DNA of 64,000 bases from Neoscytalidium dimidiatum (Eukaryota > Ascomycota > Dothideomycetes > Botryosphaeriales > Botryosphaeriaceae): assembly GCA_037367355.1 (NCBI GenBank), contig CM074704.1, positions 1,240,001 to 1,304,000 of the forward strand, written 5' to 3'. Below, piece by piece: positions 21,408 to 31,766 of the stretch; positions within the stretch are counted from its first letter, which is position 1, and each line of letters opens with the position of its first letter. The notes under the pieces are model-generated. The model saw nothing but the letters and a program-made list of their open reading frames with translations, searched no databases and had not been told where the DNA came from. The position numbers and the translations under genes are program-made.

Positions 21408-23956
21408 AGGGAACGAGGCGAAAGACGACGACTCAACGGAGCGCGTAGACGCACAAGCGGAGACACTTCGTTTCGAGATGGCTGCGGCTGCTCTTGGGGA
21501 GTGTTTCATACGTAGTAAGCACATATGATAAGTGGAACTTATGGTTGATCATGTCCCCGTTCGGGAAACATTTCTTTTTGAGCGCTGAGAAAACGGTTAG
21601 ATCATGATGCCAATGATTTCCGCTAAGAGAGGATCCAACGATGAAGCGGGTCCATCCAGTCCGCGGTTGTTGCGTGGGTCTTGAAGATCATGTTCGAAGC
21701 TATGGGCGGATATGGAGGAAACCTCGCATCTTCAGGCATGCTGTTATCGCTGTGTTGTATTACGATCAGGTTCAGGGCCGAAGCTGTTATGGCAGGTACG
21801 CTTCGCGCGGCGCTAGCGCCGCTGGGTAGTTTAGCTCCTCCGCTCTCTCTCAGAGACGGGACAGACACAACGAATACAAGTACTTACGAGGTTTGCTACA
21901 ATACGACACCGGTTACAACAGAAGCGGACTTACTAGATGGACGACTTTGTATGTGCCGGTACTAGGCACTCTTACACTAGTATTTGAGCCGCCAAACGTG
22001 GAAGCTCTTATGCTACCTACGTCAGCCGTAGTCCGGTCTACTATCACCGCTTCGTTATCACATAGCCTCGGTGGCTCGTTCAATAGCAGTTACTAGTGAT
22101 GTTGAAGAGTGTAGAGGTAGACTGTTTCAGTTGGTGTAGGAACGGGCCAGCAAAGTTAGCAAGCGAATAATTTCTGGAACATGAAGTGCGCTTTTACATG
22201 TAGCAAAGGAGGGCCAGAAAACCAGTGGAGCCGTTGGTGCCAAGATCATTCCTATGCGCTCGTGTGACGTTACATGGCAAGGCGTGTGATAGATAGGATG
22301 TGCACCATTCGTGTGGAGCAAACGACCGCAAGACGTGTCGGAGAGAGCTGAACCTGAGCGGAAGCTGAGCGCCGCATATGAAGTTCATCCGCGCTGGCTC
22401 GCCGCGAGGACAATTTGTGGCGTTTTTGATAGTGATATAATACCGTTCAGCAAAAGATCTCTCGTAGCCCCCCCCTAAGGGGGGGGGGCTATGCCGGAGA
22501 GGCTGCGTGGTGCAGCGGTAAGTCACATATAGAGATTAATCTGAAAAGAACAGGCTAACAGAAAAACATGCGCAAAAATAAAATGCGGAGCTAGGAAAAA
22601 AATCGGCTCGCCCGGTTTCTGTAGGAAGTCGCTCCCCTATGGACGGGGCAGGACGGACGTCTACAGTTTTTGCCCTTCTGCTCCTTCTTTTTTTTTCCCT
22701 TCGTCTAAGGTACAAATTGCACTATCTATAGCTGCTGCGAGCGTGATTCGAACGGGGGGCGCTGGTGTTTTCTTTTCCTTTTCGGATGACAGTGACTGTC
22801 AGAGTGCGTGTCACGGAGTGAGTCCAGAGCGCTTGGCTCAGCTCTGAACAGCTGCGAAGTCTGCGGACCCAACGACGTTACCCACCGTGTCTATGTCCAC
22901 CTTACAATGAGAAATCACAGAGTCTACGTTCCCTGCAGTAATTTTCGCTGCATCCTCTTCCAGTCATGCCATCTTCACCGACGAAACCAAGAACTGTCTC
23001 TCCATGCAGCAAGCCGTTGTGCTCATGTACGTACTGCATATGCTCAAACCTTCCTTCCCACCAGTATCTCGGGCTCTTACTGGAGCAAATTGTAAAATGT
23101 AGCAGCGAGTGATAGTGGGACATGATTCATCGATGGGATAGCCCACTTACTAGGCTTATGATACCTCAGAGGACCTTGATACACTCCTTACGTCAGCTTG
23201 ATCTCTGGAGTATTGTGTAAAAATCTGACCTGCTTCTTTTGAAGACTCCGATGGTCTTCGATATATAGAAGAATTTACAAGTGACTACTTCATCTGCGGA
23301 GGACGCATGAACTATTGGCCGACATTCGGTCTTGGCAGCATAATACATTAATCACCCAAGCGATCGAAAAAAAAATGCCGAAAATTGCTATTTCGGACGC
23401 ATTATTGGCGAAGGTAAGAGATTTAGTTCATCTGTCGTTTGTCCCTGGCTTGGAGTTGTCACAGCTTTCGCGCTGGCTGACTGATTGCACATCGGAGCTG
23501 ACTGTGGTCCACGCTCGGACATTCGCTGCAACTGGCGCCAGCTGTCCTTCAGTGCATAGCACTGAGTCTGGCCTAGTCGCCTGACTTTGCAAACTTGCTT
23601 TACGCGCTCTGGCTATGCTGATCTGGCTGGGAGCATTTGTAGGACTATATGAAGGCCACTAGCCAGCACTGAAAATCAGCGCGGCGTCGTACTTTTTCAG
23701 TCCGACAGCATTCCTTCACCATCATACGCCGAAAGTGTTCTGGATGGATCAGCGCGGTCTGGTTGAGCCTGCCGCTCGAGTAACGTATCACAGATATGAG
23801 GGAGTAGTTGAATGGCGGGAACTGCCGCTCGAAGCTCCTTGAACACACTCGTCTGCAATAACATGTTTCCGCTCACAGATTCGTGATTTTTCTACCGCTT
23901 TGAGAATACAGGGCGAAATCGAGATTCATACCTAATGCTACTATCTAGAGTTTGTG
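21408..23956. other. 2.5-kb gene-poor region
   Basis: Frames here are short, without domains or codon bias, and the base composition is lower in GC than the flanking genes. Notable items are a C8/G10 inverted repeat near 22465-22491 and a T-rich tract near 22688-22698. I see no transposase, reverse transcriptase or long terminal repeat. Confidence 0.55.
22465..22491. repeat. G/C-tract inverted repeat (hairpin)
   Basis: TAG plus eight C, a TAA spacer, then ten G plus CTA form a near-perfect hairpin with a pure G:C stem and a 3-nt loop. The flanks show no terminator or gene context that would explain it. Confidence 0.7.
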
Positions 23957-25183
23957 CTACTGTACCTCACCCCCCAACTTGGCCAGTCTTGGCGCAAGGC
24001 TCAGTTTTCCAAGTACAGCAAACGAGCTAGCGCCGCCGGCAGCAGGAATGCTGTTTGCGAGCCCGTTCTTCGCCGCAAAAGCCAGGGTGGCGAACTTGAT
24101 GGCCTCCTTATAGGTGGCCGGCATGCCGAACTCGTCGCTCAACTTCACCTCGATCCCGAGCGGCGCCAGCCTCTCGCGCAGCATCCTCATGAGCGTCAAG
24201 TTCCGGGTGCCGCCGCCGCTGGCGATCAGCAGCGAGACCGGCTCCTTCGGCAGGACGTAGTCGACGAGCGAGCGCTCCACGGCGCGCGCGGTGAACATGG
24301 TCAGGGTCGCGACCAGGTCCTCGGTGCTGGCGTCGGCGTGCCGGCGCAGGACGTCGTCGGCGAAGGCGGCGCCAAAGTCCAGCCGCCACGCGGACCGGGG
24401 CGGGCTCCTCTCGAAGAAGGGGTGGGCCATCAGCTCGTCCAGCAGCGGCGGCAGCACGCGGCCCGCGGCGGCGCACGCGCCGTCGCCGTCGTACTCGCGG
24501 CCGGCGCGGGCGCGCATGACGTGGTCGACCATGACGTTGCCGGGCCCGGTGTCGAAGGCCATCATGCGCGCGCGGTCCGGGTGGGCGAGCTGGACGTTGG
24601 CGATGCCGCCGACGTTGAGCGTGGCCGTGGCGGCGCCGCGGGCGCGGAAGGCGACGAAGTCCAGGTACTGCATCAGCGGCGCGGCGGCGCCGCCCAGGGC
24701 GTGGTCGACGGGGCGGAAGTGGGTGACGGTGGTGATGTCGGTCAGGGCGGCGACCACGCCCGACTCGCCGATGAAGAAGCCGCACGCGTGGCCCCCGCGC
24801 GTCCAGCGCTCGACGAGCGGGCTGGTCGCCGCGAGCTGCGCCTGCTTCGCGCGGTCCGGCGGCTCCTGGTAGACCGTCTGGCCGTCGTAGCCGACGACGT
24901 CGACGGCCGAGGCCGCGAGCTCGGCTTTGGCGAGCAGCGCGTGCACGGCCGAGGCGTAGACGGCGCCGGCCGCGTAGTTGAGGCGCGTCATCTCGAAGAG
25001 GGTGAGCGAGTTGTCGAAGGCGCGGAGGATGAGCGGCCGCAGCTCGGCCGGCCAGTCGATCGCGATGGCATCGATGAAGACGGGCGGCGACGGGTGCCCG
25101 TCGGCGGCGAGGTCTATGGTGCAGAGGACCGCGTCGACGCCGTCGAAGGAGCTGCCACTGTTGAGGCCGATGATGTGGGGCAT
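23957..25183 (-). CDS. AnmK / levoglucosan-kinase-family sugar kinase
   Basis: A single exon encodes 408 aa from the ATG at 25183. The frame is open further upstream, but only through low-complexity sequence. GLNSGSSFDGVDAVL (residues 6-20) is the family's N-terminal phosphate motif. NVGGIAN (190-196) and FDTGPGN (210-216, catalytic Asp 211) follow, and GGGTRN completes the ASKHA fold. Bacterial AnmK phosphorylates 1,6-anhydro-MurNAc while opening its anhydro bond. Fungal relatives such as the Lipomyces levoglucosan kinase act on the anhydro-sugar levoglucosan. The GLNSG start resembles the fungal enzyme. Two usual motifs differ: HGQT is DGQT (residue 100) and DFR is HFR (155). Codons are very GC3-rich. 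The substrate is unproven. A decayed sugar transporter lies divergently upstream. Confidence 0.85.
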   Translation of the reverse strand: MPHIIGLNSGSSFDGVDAVLCTIDLAADGHPSPPVFIDAIAIDWPAELRPLILRAFDNSLTLFEMTRLNYAAGAVYASAVHALLAKAELAASAVDVVGYDGQTVYQEPPDRAKQAQLAATSPLVERWTRGGHACGFFIGESGVVAALTDITTVTHFRPVDHALGGAAAPLMQYLDFVAFRARGAATATLNVGGIANVQLAHPDRARMMAFDTGPGNVMVDHVMRARAGREYDGDGACAAAGRVLPPLLDELMAHPFFERSPPRSAWRLDFGAAFADDVLRRHADASTEDLVATLTMFTARAVERSLVDYVLPKEPVSLLIASGGGTRNLTLMRMLRERLAPLGIEVKLSDEFGMPATYKEAIKFATLAFAAKNGLANSIPAAGGASSFAVLGKLSLAPRLAKLGGEVQ

Positions 25184-25745
25184 GATGGCAAGCCGGAAGA
25201 CAAGACTGCGGAGCAATGGTGTGGGCGGGTAAGTGTGCCCCGGATTATGCTTTTTTTTTTTTTTTCTATACATACATATATATATATATACATGCATGTA
25301 TGCTTGGTGGTGCAGGTGCGCGCGAGGTGATTGGGCGTACCTCGAAGTTGGCCATTGACCAATCAGGGCGCCGACAGGGGGCATCGGGGAAGCCGTCCGA
25401 TATGCGCTCGGATGCTTCCCCGACGTTTTGAGCATCGGACCGGGGGGGGAGGGGAAGCCTCCAGCGATTCGTTTCCCGATGGTCACGCTGGGGAACCTCC
25501 TTGCCCAAAGCCCGAAGCCCCATGCCTTCCCCCGCCCAAAACAAAGCTCGGGGACCCCACGCCCTGGACGAAATGCACGAGTTGCATGTTTCCTGAATCT
25601 CGACCGGGTCGATCCATAATGGTTCGATATCTCAAGATGCCGCCAATTTAAAGGAGAGGCAACACGCAGCCAACACATGCCAGCAGCAGCATCACCAGCA
25701 CCAGCAGTAGCAGTAGCAGTAGCACCAGCATTTTCGTTTTCCACC
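25184..25745. promoter_or_regulatory. Divergent spacer with T15 and (TA)n tracts
   Basis: The spacer between the AnmK-like gene and the sugar-transporter remnant contains a T15 run (25251-25265) and a (TA)n/ACATGCATGTA microsatellite at about 25266-25302. Reading frames across it are not convincing. It probably holds the kinase promoter. Confidence 0.5.
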
Positions 25746-26697
25746 ATGTCAACCTTCGACTTCAGCCGCCAGAAGTGGGCCATCTTCTACTGCGCCGTCT
25801 CCACTCTGGGAGCGCTGCAGTCGCTCTCGCAGCTGGCCGGCTCCGGCGTCACCAGGGCCACCGAGGGCCGTCGCCTCGTCGGCCGCGTACCGCGTGCCCA
25901 TGGCCCTGCTGGCCCTGCTGCCCGCCGCCATGCTGCTCGCCCTGCCCTTCATCCCGGAGAGCCCCGCCTGGCGCGCGCTGGTGGCCGACGGCGTGGAGCG
26001 GCGCAAGCTGGTGTTCGCGTGCGGCGCCATGGTCGCGCAGCAGGTCAACGGGATCCAGTTCTTCTACTCGTACGGCGTCGTGTTCGCGCAGTCGATCGGC
26101 ATGGCGGACCCGTTCACCGTCTCGCTGGTCACCAACGTGCTGCAGGTCGTGGCCGTCGTGGCCTCGGTGCTGCTGGCCGGCCGGGTGCGCCGCCGCGCGA
26201 ACCTGCTCGCGCCCGTCGTCGTCGGAGCGCTGGCGTCCGGCGGGAGGAAGGACCACCTGACCGCCGGCTACAGCACCGCCATCGTCGTCTGCTCCTACGT
26301 CGTCATCGTCGCCTTCAACTTCGGACACGGGCCCCTGGCTTACACCATCGCCAGCGAGATGGCCACCGGTCGCAACAGGAACAAGATCATGTCGTGTGCC
26401 ATCGGCTGCTTCTTCACCGCCATCTGGCTCATCGCTTTCACCTCGCCGTACCTCTACTACGACGCCCATCTCGGCCCCATGCTTGGGTTTGTCTACGCCG
26501 GAACCACGTGCATTACCCTGGCGTACGTATGGTTTTGCGTTGGCGAGACCGCCGGCAGGTCGAATCACGAGATCGAGTTGTTCTTCCAGCGTGGGATACC
26601 CGTCAGGCAGTGGAGGAGCCATCAGTTCGGCGATGACGGAGATGGCGAAGCAGATCTGACAAAGGAGCCGCCTGTCGAGAGGGCGGAGAGCGTCTGA
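25746..26697 (+). pseudogene. Sugar-porter MFS transporter with collapsed N-terminal half
   Basis: The start MSTFDFSRQKWAIFYCAVSTLGALQ resembles the first membrane segment of fungal maltose/alpha-glucoside-type transporters. It then loses homology, and the frame changes. From about 25876 another frame gives a clear transporter C-half: AYRVPMALLALLPAAMLL, PFIPESPAW, QQVNGIQFFYSYGVVFAQ (the TM7 sugar motif) and LLAGRVRRRANLL. About 140 residues (TM1-5) and part of the TM6-7 loop are missing, since PESPAW runs almost directly into VERRKLVFACGAMVAQQ. No plausible intron restores a full protein. I read this as a decayed gene. A mis-assembly or an unusual short protein is possible. Confidence 0.65.
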
Positions 26698-26722
26698 CAT
26701 GGCAGGAGATAGCGAGGGCTTT

Positions 26723-28493
26723 TTATTGGGCCAGAGACGAGGCAGGCATGTTCCCTCTGACGTTACGAATCATAGCCAATGTAGCGGCGAGGCCCGCCGA
26801 CTGAAAGCGTGGCGCCAATAGCAGGTCCTCCACAGTGTTGAGCAGCTGGTCGGCGGGACTGCCGAGCATGCGGGACAGTGATTCCTCCCATTGAGCTTGC
26901 ATGACCATGCAAGCAGCCGCCACGACTAACTGCAGATTGCACCAGTGGAACGCCCGGGATGCCGAGGGGAACGAGGATTTGCGAAGGTGCTGGACGTATA
27001 TGAGCAGCACAGCGCTCTGCAGGCAGTTTCTGCAAGACTCGAACACCCATGGGTCCGGGTGGACCGTCGAGTTCGGAGAACCGACGGCCGACTCCAAGCC
27101 TTGGTGCAGGATGAAATATAGCGATGGCCGGTTGAGGAGGAAAACGCAGGAATGGTATCTGATTGCCAGCTCGACCTGTCTCAAGCATTAGCCGCCATGC
27201 CGGAATCCGCGCTACCGATGTTCTAACCCTATGGAGGTCGTCGTCCGGCGGGGAGACGACGAGGCTGTCAACATTCCTGAAGAACCTCTGGTTGAGTGGG
27301 AGCGAACGGTACCAACTCTCAAGCTCGTCGGAAATCCGTGAGATTGGCATTGCTACGTCGTGCGGATGACAGTAGGATTCGCGCATCGTGTAGAGAGATC
27401 CGAGGATGCGGTTGAGGCAAGATCTCAGCCACACGGACGCGGTATGGAAGAAAGTTTCGCGGTCCTCGCAGCTTTGAGACTCCACTGTCCGTGGTATTAC
27501 CTCCGGAACCCCATCGATCTCACTTAAAATATCACTAAGACAAAAAGGAAAATGTGTGAGCCCATCGCGGGAGAAGAAAAAGGAAATATAAGGCCTAAAG
27601 GAAAACACCATGGGTTTGGGTTTTGTACCTTTCCAGAAGGTACGCCAGTTTACTGAATTGGCTCAGTGTACGGCGAACGCTAGAGCGTACACATGTAAGC
27701 AGGAATGCTGGTTACTTCTCGAAGATTGCACCTACGTATCAGCCTGTGAAGCGTTCCAGGGCCTGTGAATGATGCTCTCAACCCCTTTCAAGACGCCAAG
27801 GGCGTGGAACGGCCGTCCGAACACGTAGACAAACATGGAAGCAATACATAGCTTGGTCCACAGGACGTGACTATCATCTGATGCGGCCAGAGACCAAGAC
27901 TTCTCCAAGGAAATCTGAAATATGATCTCTGCTTTGGGGAGCTCAGCTTCATCCAGTGCGCGCGGGAAAATACTCGCTGAAAGAGCAAGCAGGGCCAGTT
28001 CTGGGACTGGGCGCTGTTTGAGACGAACCACGTCAGCCTGTTCCCTCTGTAAGCATTGCAGAACCATGGCCGCATTCAGCGGCCAGGCACATTCGAGAAG
28101 AATACTCAACGGGAAAGGGAGCTCTGATTTACGTGAGAGTAGGGTTGTGATGAAGGAATTGATAGTCGACATATGGCATGTAGTTGTGTTGTCCACGTCA
28201 TCTGAAAAGCAAGCGTCTGCAATGTCCGTCTGCTTGAGATAACGCAACGGATCAATATCTGGTAGTGTGAAATTCAAACGAATCCGTGGCCAAAGTTGGA
28301 ATATTTTGTGGGAGGCTGAGGTGTGGAATCCAGGGACTTTGGAATACTCCTCGGGTGCAGAGCAAAGGGAAGAAGAAGCTCTTTCAACACCGGTGCCGCG
28401 ACAACATTCAAGAGCGGCGACGCGCCTCTCAACGGAGTCCAGCCGCGCTATAATGATCCGCGAATGATATGCGGGGATACCTAGTACACGTGA
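26723..28493 (-). CDS. Fungal-specific transcription factor domain protein (N-terminus unresolved)
   Basis: Exons complement(26723-27175, 27228-27534, 27629-27679, 27736-28493) join in phase and give about 522 residues. The start has a coiled-coil-like linker (ARLDSVERRVAALE), the part that normally follows a Zn2Cys6 cluster. The middle-homology region follows (FVYVFGRPFHALGVLKGVESI, VRRTLSQFSKLAYLLESD, ISDELESWYRSLP, VELAIRYHSCVFLLNRPSLYF). The last exon ends HWCNLQLVVAAACMVM and LLNTVEDLLLAPRF. Such proteins are nuclear regulators, often of neighbouring catabolic genes. The frame reaches a TAG at 28496-28494 that doubles as a splice acceptor after a pyrimidine tract. No intact Zn2Cys6 exon is seen upstream, so the gene may be truncated, or its first exon missed. 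28493 is the exon edge, not a start codon. Confidence 0.7.
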
Positions 28494-29852
28494 CTAAAAA
28501 GGAAGCGATGTGGAAAACGGACGGAGCAGGGAGTCAGGCGGTGATCGGGTTGGGTTGGAAATTCGCATTAGCACCAGTTTCACTACCTGGCTCAAGCGTT
28601 TGCATTGGATAAGACGGAAGGATGAAGCATTTCTATGCCGTAGGAGTTGACGGACGAAGATGGAGAGAGCGAATGCGCGACCGATGACGCTGAGCGAAAG
28701 AGATCGGATGCTTGTAGAAACCCCAAGAGGTCCATCACTGCATACTCGTCCGACTCGCTTGCGATCCAGTCTTCTACAAGCTGTCTTTCTTGCTATCATT
28801 GTTGATCGTGAGGCGGATGCCTTGGAAGCGGTTAGGCATCCAGATTCCACCCCAAAACACAATACCCGTGAGCGCCTAATCTCCAAATCCGGCAAAGCCG
28901 CAGAAATTTATCTGTAATATCTAGTGAGACTCTTGAAGACCACTTGTAATGTATCGAGGTTTTACTAGTTGGGCTGGTTAGGTCTTAAACCGGCATGAAT
29001 CCTTGTGGGGAGACATTGCCCCGAGAGGCATGATTTTTACGGCCAGCGACCTGTCTTTACTGAATGAGATTATTACCATTGAGCTATTGTTTAAGGCCCT
29101 CCATTTAAAGCTGAAGTACGTTTGTCGTAGTTTCTTGTTCAAGCCCTCAAACGCCTGCTATGGGCACGTTGAGTTTCCAAGCTCCAAGAGCCACCGCTGG
29201 TTGGCACACCACTATTGAACTGAAGTTTTTTCGGATCAAAAACATGAAATTCTTCTGAAAGTAAGTAGCATGGTCAAGCACATCGCATTCTTCTTCTCGG
29301 TCAGCCGCTGTTTAGCGTCGACTCTCTCTTTTTGCTACGAGGACGCTGTCGAGTTCAACAGGGATAGCATTTGTAGGATCGAGCTGCAACATTGGCAACA
29401 GCCAGCTTTTGAGCAAGTAAGTGATAGCTCTGACTATCCTTAGACATACTTGTTGAAAATAAGACGAGCGGGCGCCAACCCGCCTTTCGAGCACCTGTTC
29501 TCTCTAACCTATAGCCAGGTGCAGCACAACACTTCTAATCGAAAGTTTGGCAGTCAGAAGCATTCCAGATTCCTGCTCCTCATCATGTTTCATGATCTTG
29601 ATCCTCAGAGATACAGTAGGACAGCTGAGAATCGCTTCTCTGAAAACCATGAAAGAAGCAATCCAAGGCCTTCACAGCCATTCCTTCACATCCATTTGTA
29701 ATCCACCAAGTGGCATCCGCTGTGGCAAATCTTTCGCACCCACTGCTTCCATGCTCTGCTCCAGCCATCCCAGCCCTCGAACTGACGGCGTTCCCGCTCG
29801 CGGTGCACCAACCCACCTACGCCCTCGGACCCCCCCCTAACACTCCCACCGC
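28494..29852. other. Gene-poor spacer upstream of the transcription-factor gene
   Basis: The expected zinc-cluster exon should lie here. The minus frame just upstream has one ACRRLDRKR stretch vaguely like a zinc cluster, but the cysteines are wrong. The remainder (28,920-29,850) shows no domains, RNA genes or repeats. Confidence 0.45.
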
Positions 29853-31766
29853 CTACGTGAAATACCTCCACCTCGCGTCCCTCTCCCCGCCGCCCTCGAC
29901 CAGCTCCGCCGTATCCACGTCGCCGGCCCGCAGCACCACCCCCATCGCGCGGTCCCTCCGCGCGTTCTCCCACCGCATCCACCCGCCCAGCGCCGCCGTG
30001 CACGCCATGCACGTCACGTTGCAGCACGCGGTCGCGACCAGCGTCGGCACGTACGCGGGGGCGAACTCGGCCCTGAACGTGGCGGCGCTCAGGATGCCGC
30101 CGAGGTTGCCCAGGCCGACGAGCAGGCCGGTCGTGGCGGCGCGCGCGTTGGACGACAGGTTGTTGTTGTTGTGCCAGGAGTGGACGAGGCAGGAGGGGAC
30201 GTAGGCGCCCGCGGCGAGCAGGAAGGTCGCGAAGTAGGCGACGGCCGGCCGGGCGAGCGGGTCGACGGCGGCCAGGAGGACGAGCCCGGCCAGCGAGACG
30301 GCGAGCGCGGCGACGATGTGGCAGGCGCGCTCGCGCAGGCGGTCCGACGAGTACGTCGCGCCCAGCAGGAAGACGAAGCCGACGGCGTTGGGGGCCACCG
30401 TCCAGAGGTTGGTTTTGATGGTCGAGTAGCCCAGCCGCGCGACGATCTGCGGGAGGAAGTTGGACGTTGTGGAGAAGGCGACCGGGTACGTGAAGGCGAT
30501 GATGCACCAGGCGATGAACTTGCGGTCGCGCCAGGTGAGGAACATGGCGCGGAGGTCGAAGGCTTCGTCGGCGTCGCCGGAGGCGTCGCGGCGGGAGCGT
30601 GCGAGCGCGGCGGCTTTCTCGCTCGGCGTGAGGAACCAGGCTGTGCCGGGGGAGGCGGGGAGCCAGAAGAATGCGATGGTGGCGACGATGACGGTCATGG
30701 CGCCTAGAAGGGAGTGAGTATTTGGTGTTGCTGTGGGGGAGCCGGGGGAAATTAACCCTCGATGATGAACAACCACATCCATCCGCGGATAGAGACGTGT
30801 CGGATTTGGAAGACTCCGAATGAGATCAGCCCGCTAAAAGCAGCGGCGAGCAGAGCACTGCCGAAGAAGATGGCAATGCGGAAGCCAAGCTCGCCTCGAG
30901 TGTAGAAGAGCGTGAGGTAGAAGACGGCACCAGCGAAAAATCCTGCCTCAAAGGCTCTGGGAAATTTCCAGTCAGCGCGGTCGAGGAATTCCGGAATTGC
31001 CGGGGGTTGCAGAGACGTGGGAATCTTCCATACCCCAGGAGCAACCGCAGCACCAACATCCCAGCAAAGTTCTTGGCTGCGCACTGAAGTAGTGCGCATG
31101 AACCCCAGCCAAGCATCACTTCGGCGCCACAACGTTAGCTTGACTCTCCTTCCTGAAACAACGATGTCAATGGTTTCATCTCACATGCGGGCAACATGAC
31201 CCTCCCCGACCAGCGTTTGGTTAGCATGTTGAGCGGCAGATCGCACAGCCCATTCGGTACGTAGAACAGTAGGATGAGCAGTGAGTACTGCTCCCCCACG
31301 AATCCCAGATCTTTGTCCATGCCGTCCGTCTTCGCGTTCCCGAGATTGCTCTACCCCCCGAGCGCATCAGCGATTCCATTCCCAGACCAATGAGGTTCTC
31401 CTTGCATGTACGGCCGCAAAGTCGAGCAGTGTCACTCACCCTGTCCACCGAATTGAAGAAATACATCTGCACCAGCATCAGCTCCACGGACTCCTGAATT
31501 CCCTCGCGTCACACCGGACCTACCAAACTCATCATCGGCAATAGATAGAAGTCCAGCTTCCGCACTGTACAGATCATCAGCCTGAATCCGATCCCATCAA
31601 AGTCCCCTGAACACCGCAGCAAGACGAAACAACGCTTACCGTACGACCTCTCGGCGTCCTTATCGACAAACACGGCCGCAGACCCAACCTCCCGGTCCGC
31701 ATCCGTCGGCGAAGAGCCATGCGTCTTCCCCTCCTCGGCCCTCTTCTCCAACGAATCCGGACGCAT
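29853..31766 (-). CDS. MFS transporter, Dal5/allantoate-permease-like (ACS) family
   Basis: Seven exons read complement(29853-30703, 30757-30956, 31034-31118, 31185-31350, 31440-31466, 31524-31564, 31640-31766). All phases agree and give 498 aa, the family's usual length. The N-terminus is hydrophilic, then VRKLDFYLLPMMSL-MYFFNSVDR-SNLGNAKTDGMDKDLG marks TM1 and the loop 1 motif. Further markers are YVPNGLCDLPLNML, RLLLG-AFEAGFFAGAVFYLT (TM4), HVSIRGWMWLFIIEG and FFWLPASP before the central loop. The C-half includes ATYSSDRLRERACH and NLSSNARAATTGLLVGLGNLGGI (TM10-11). ACS members import organic anions such as allantoate, nicotinate, pantothenate or other vitamins at the plasma membrane. The substrate is not readable. 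Two exons are only 27 and 41 nt, which automatic models may miss. Start chosen as the first ATG in frame (31766). Confidence 0.88.

Noticed and set aside
20604..21524. Long minus-strand frame opposite the last exon of the OPT transporter
   Set aside because: It is a GC3 shadow of the transporter, compositionally biased and without domains.
22501..22760. tRNA-like fragments: an A-box-like TGGTGCAGCGGTAAG and a T-loop-like ATTCGAAC
   Set aside because: The two parts are about 230 nt apart and in conflicting orientations, and neither the T stem nor the acceptor stem pairs. Not a tRNA.
23954..25330. Plus-strand frame of 458 codons opposite the AnmK-like kinase
   Set aside because: An Arg/Gly/Ala-rich mirror of the kinase's codon bias. 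The minus strand carries all family motifs.
28494..28895. Minus-strand 133-codon frame as the zinc-cluster exon of the transcription factor
   Set aside because: Only two cysteines lie near the ACRR stretch and their spacing does not fit Zn2Cys6.
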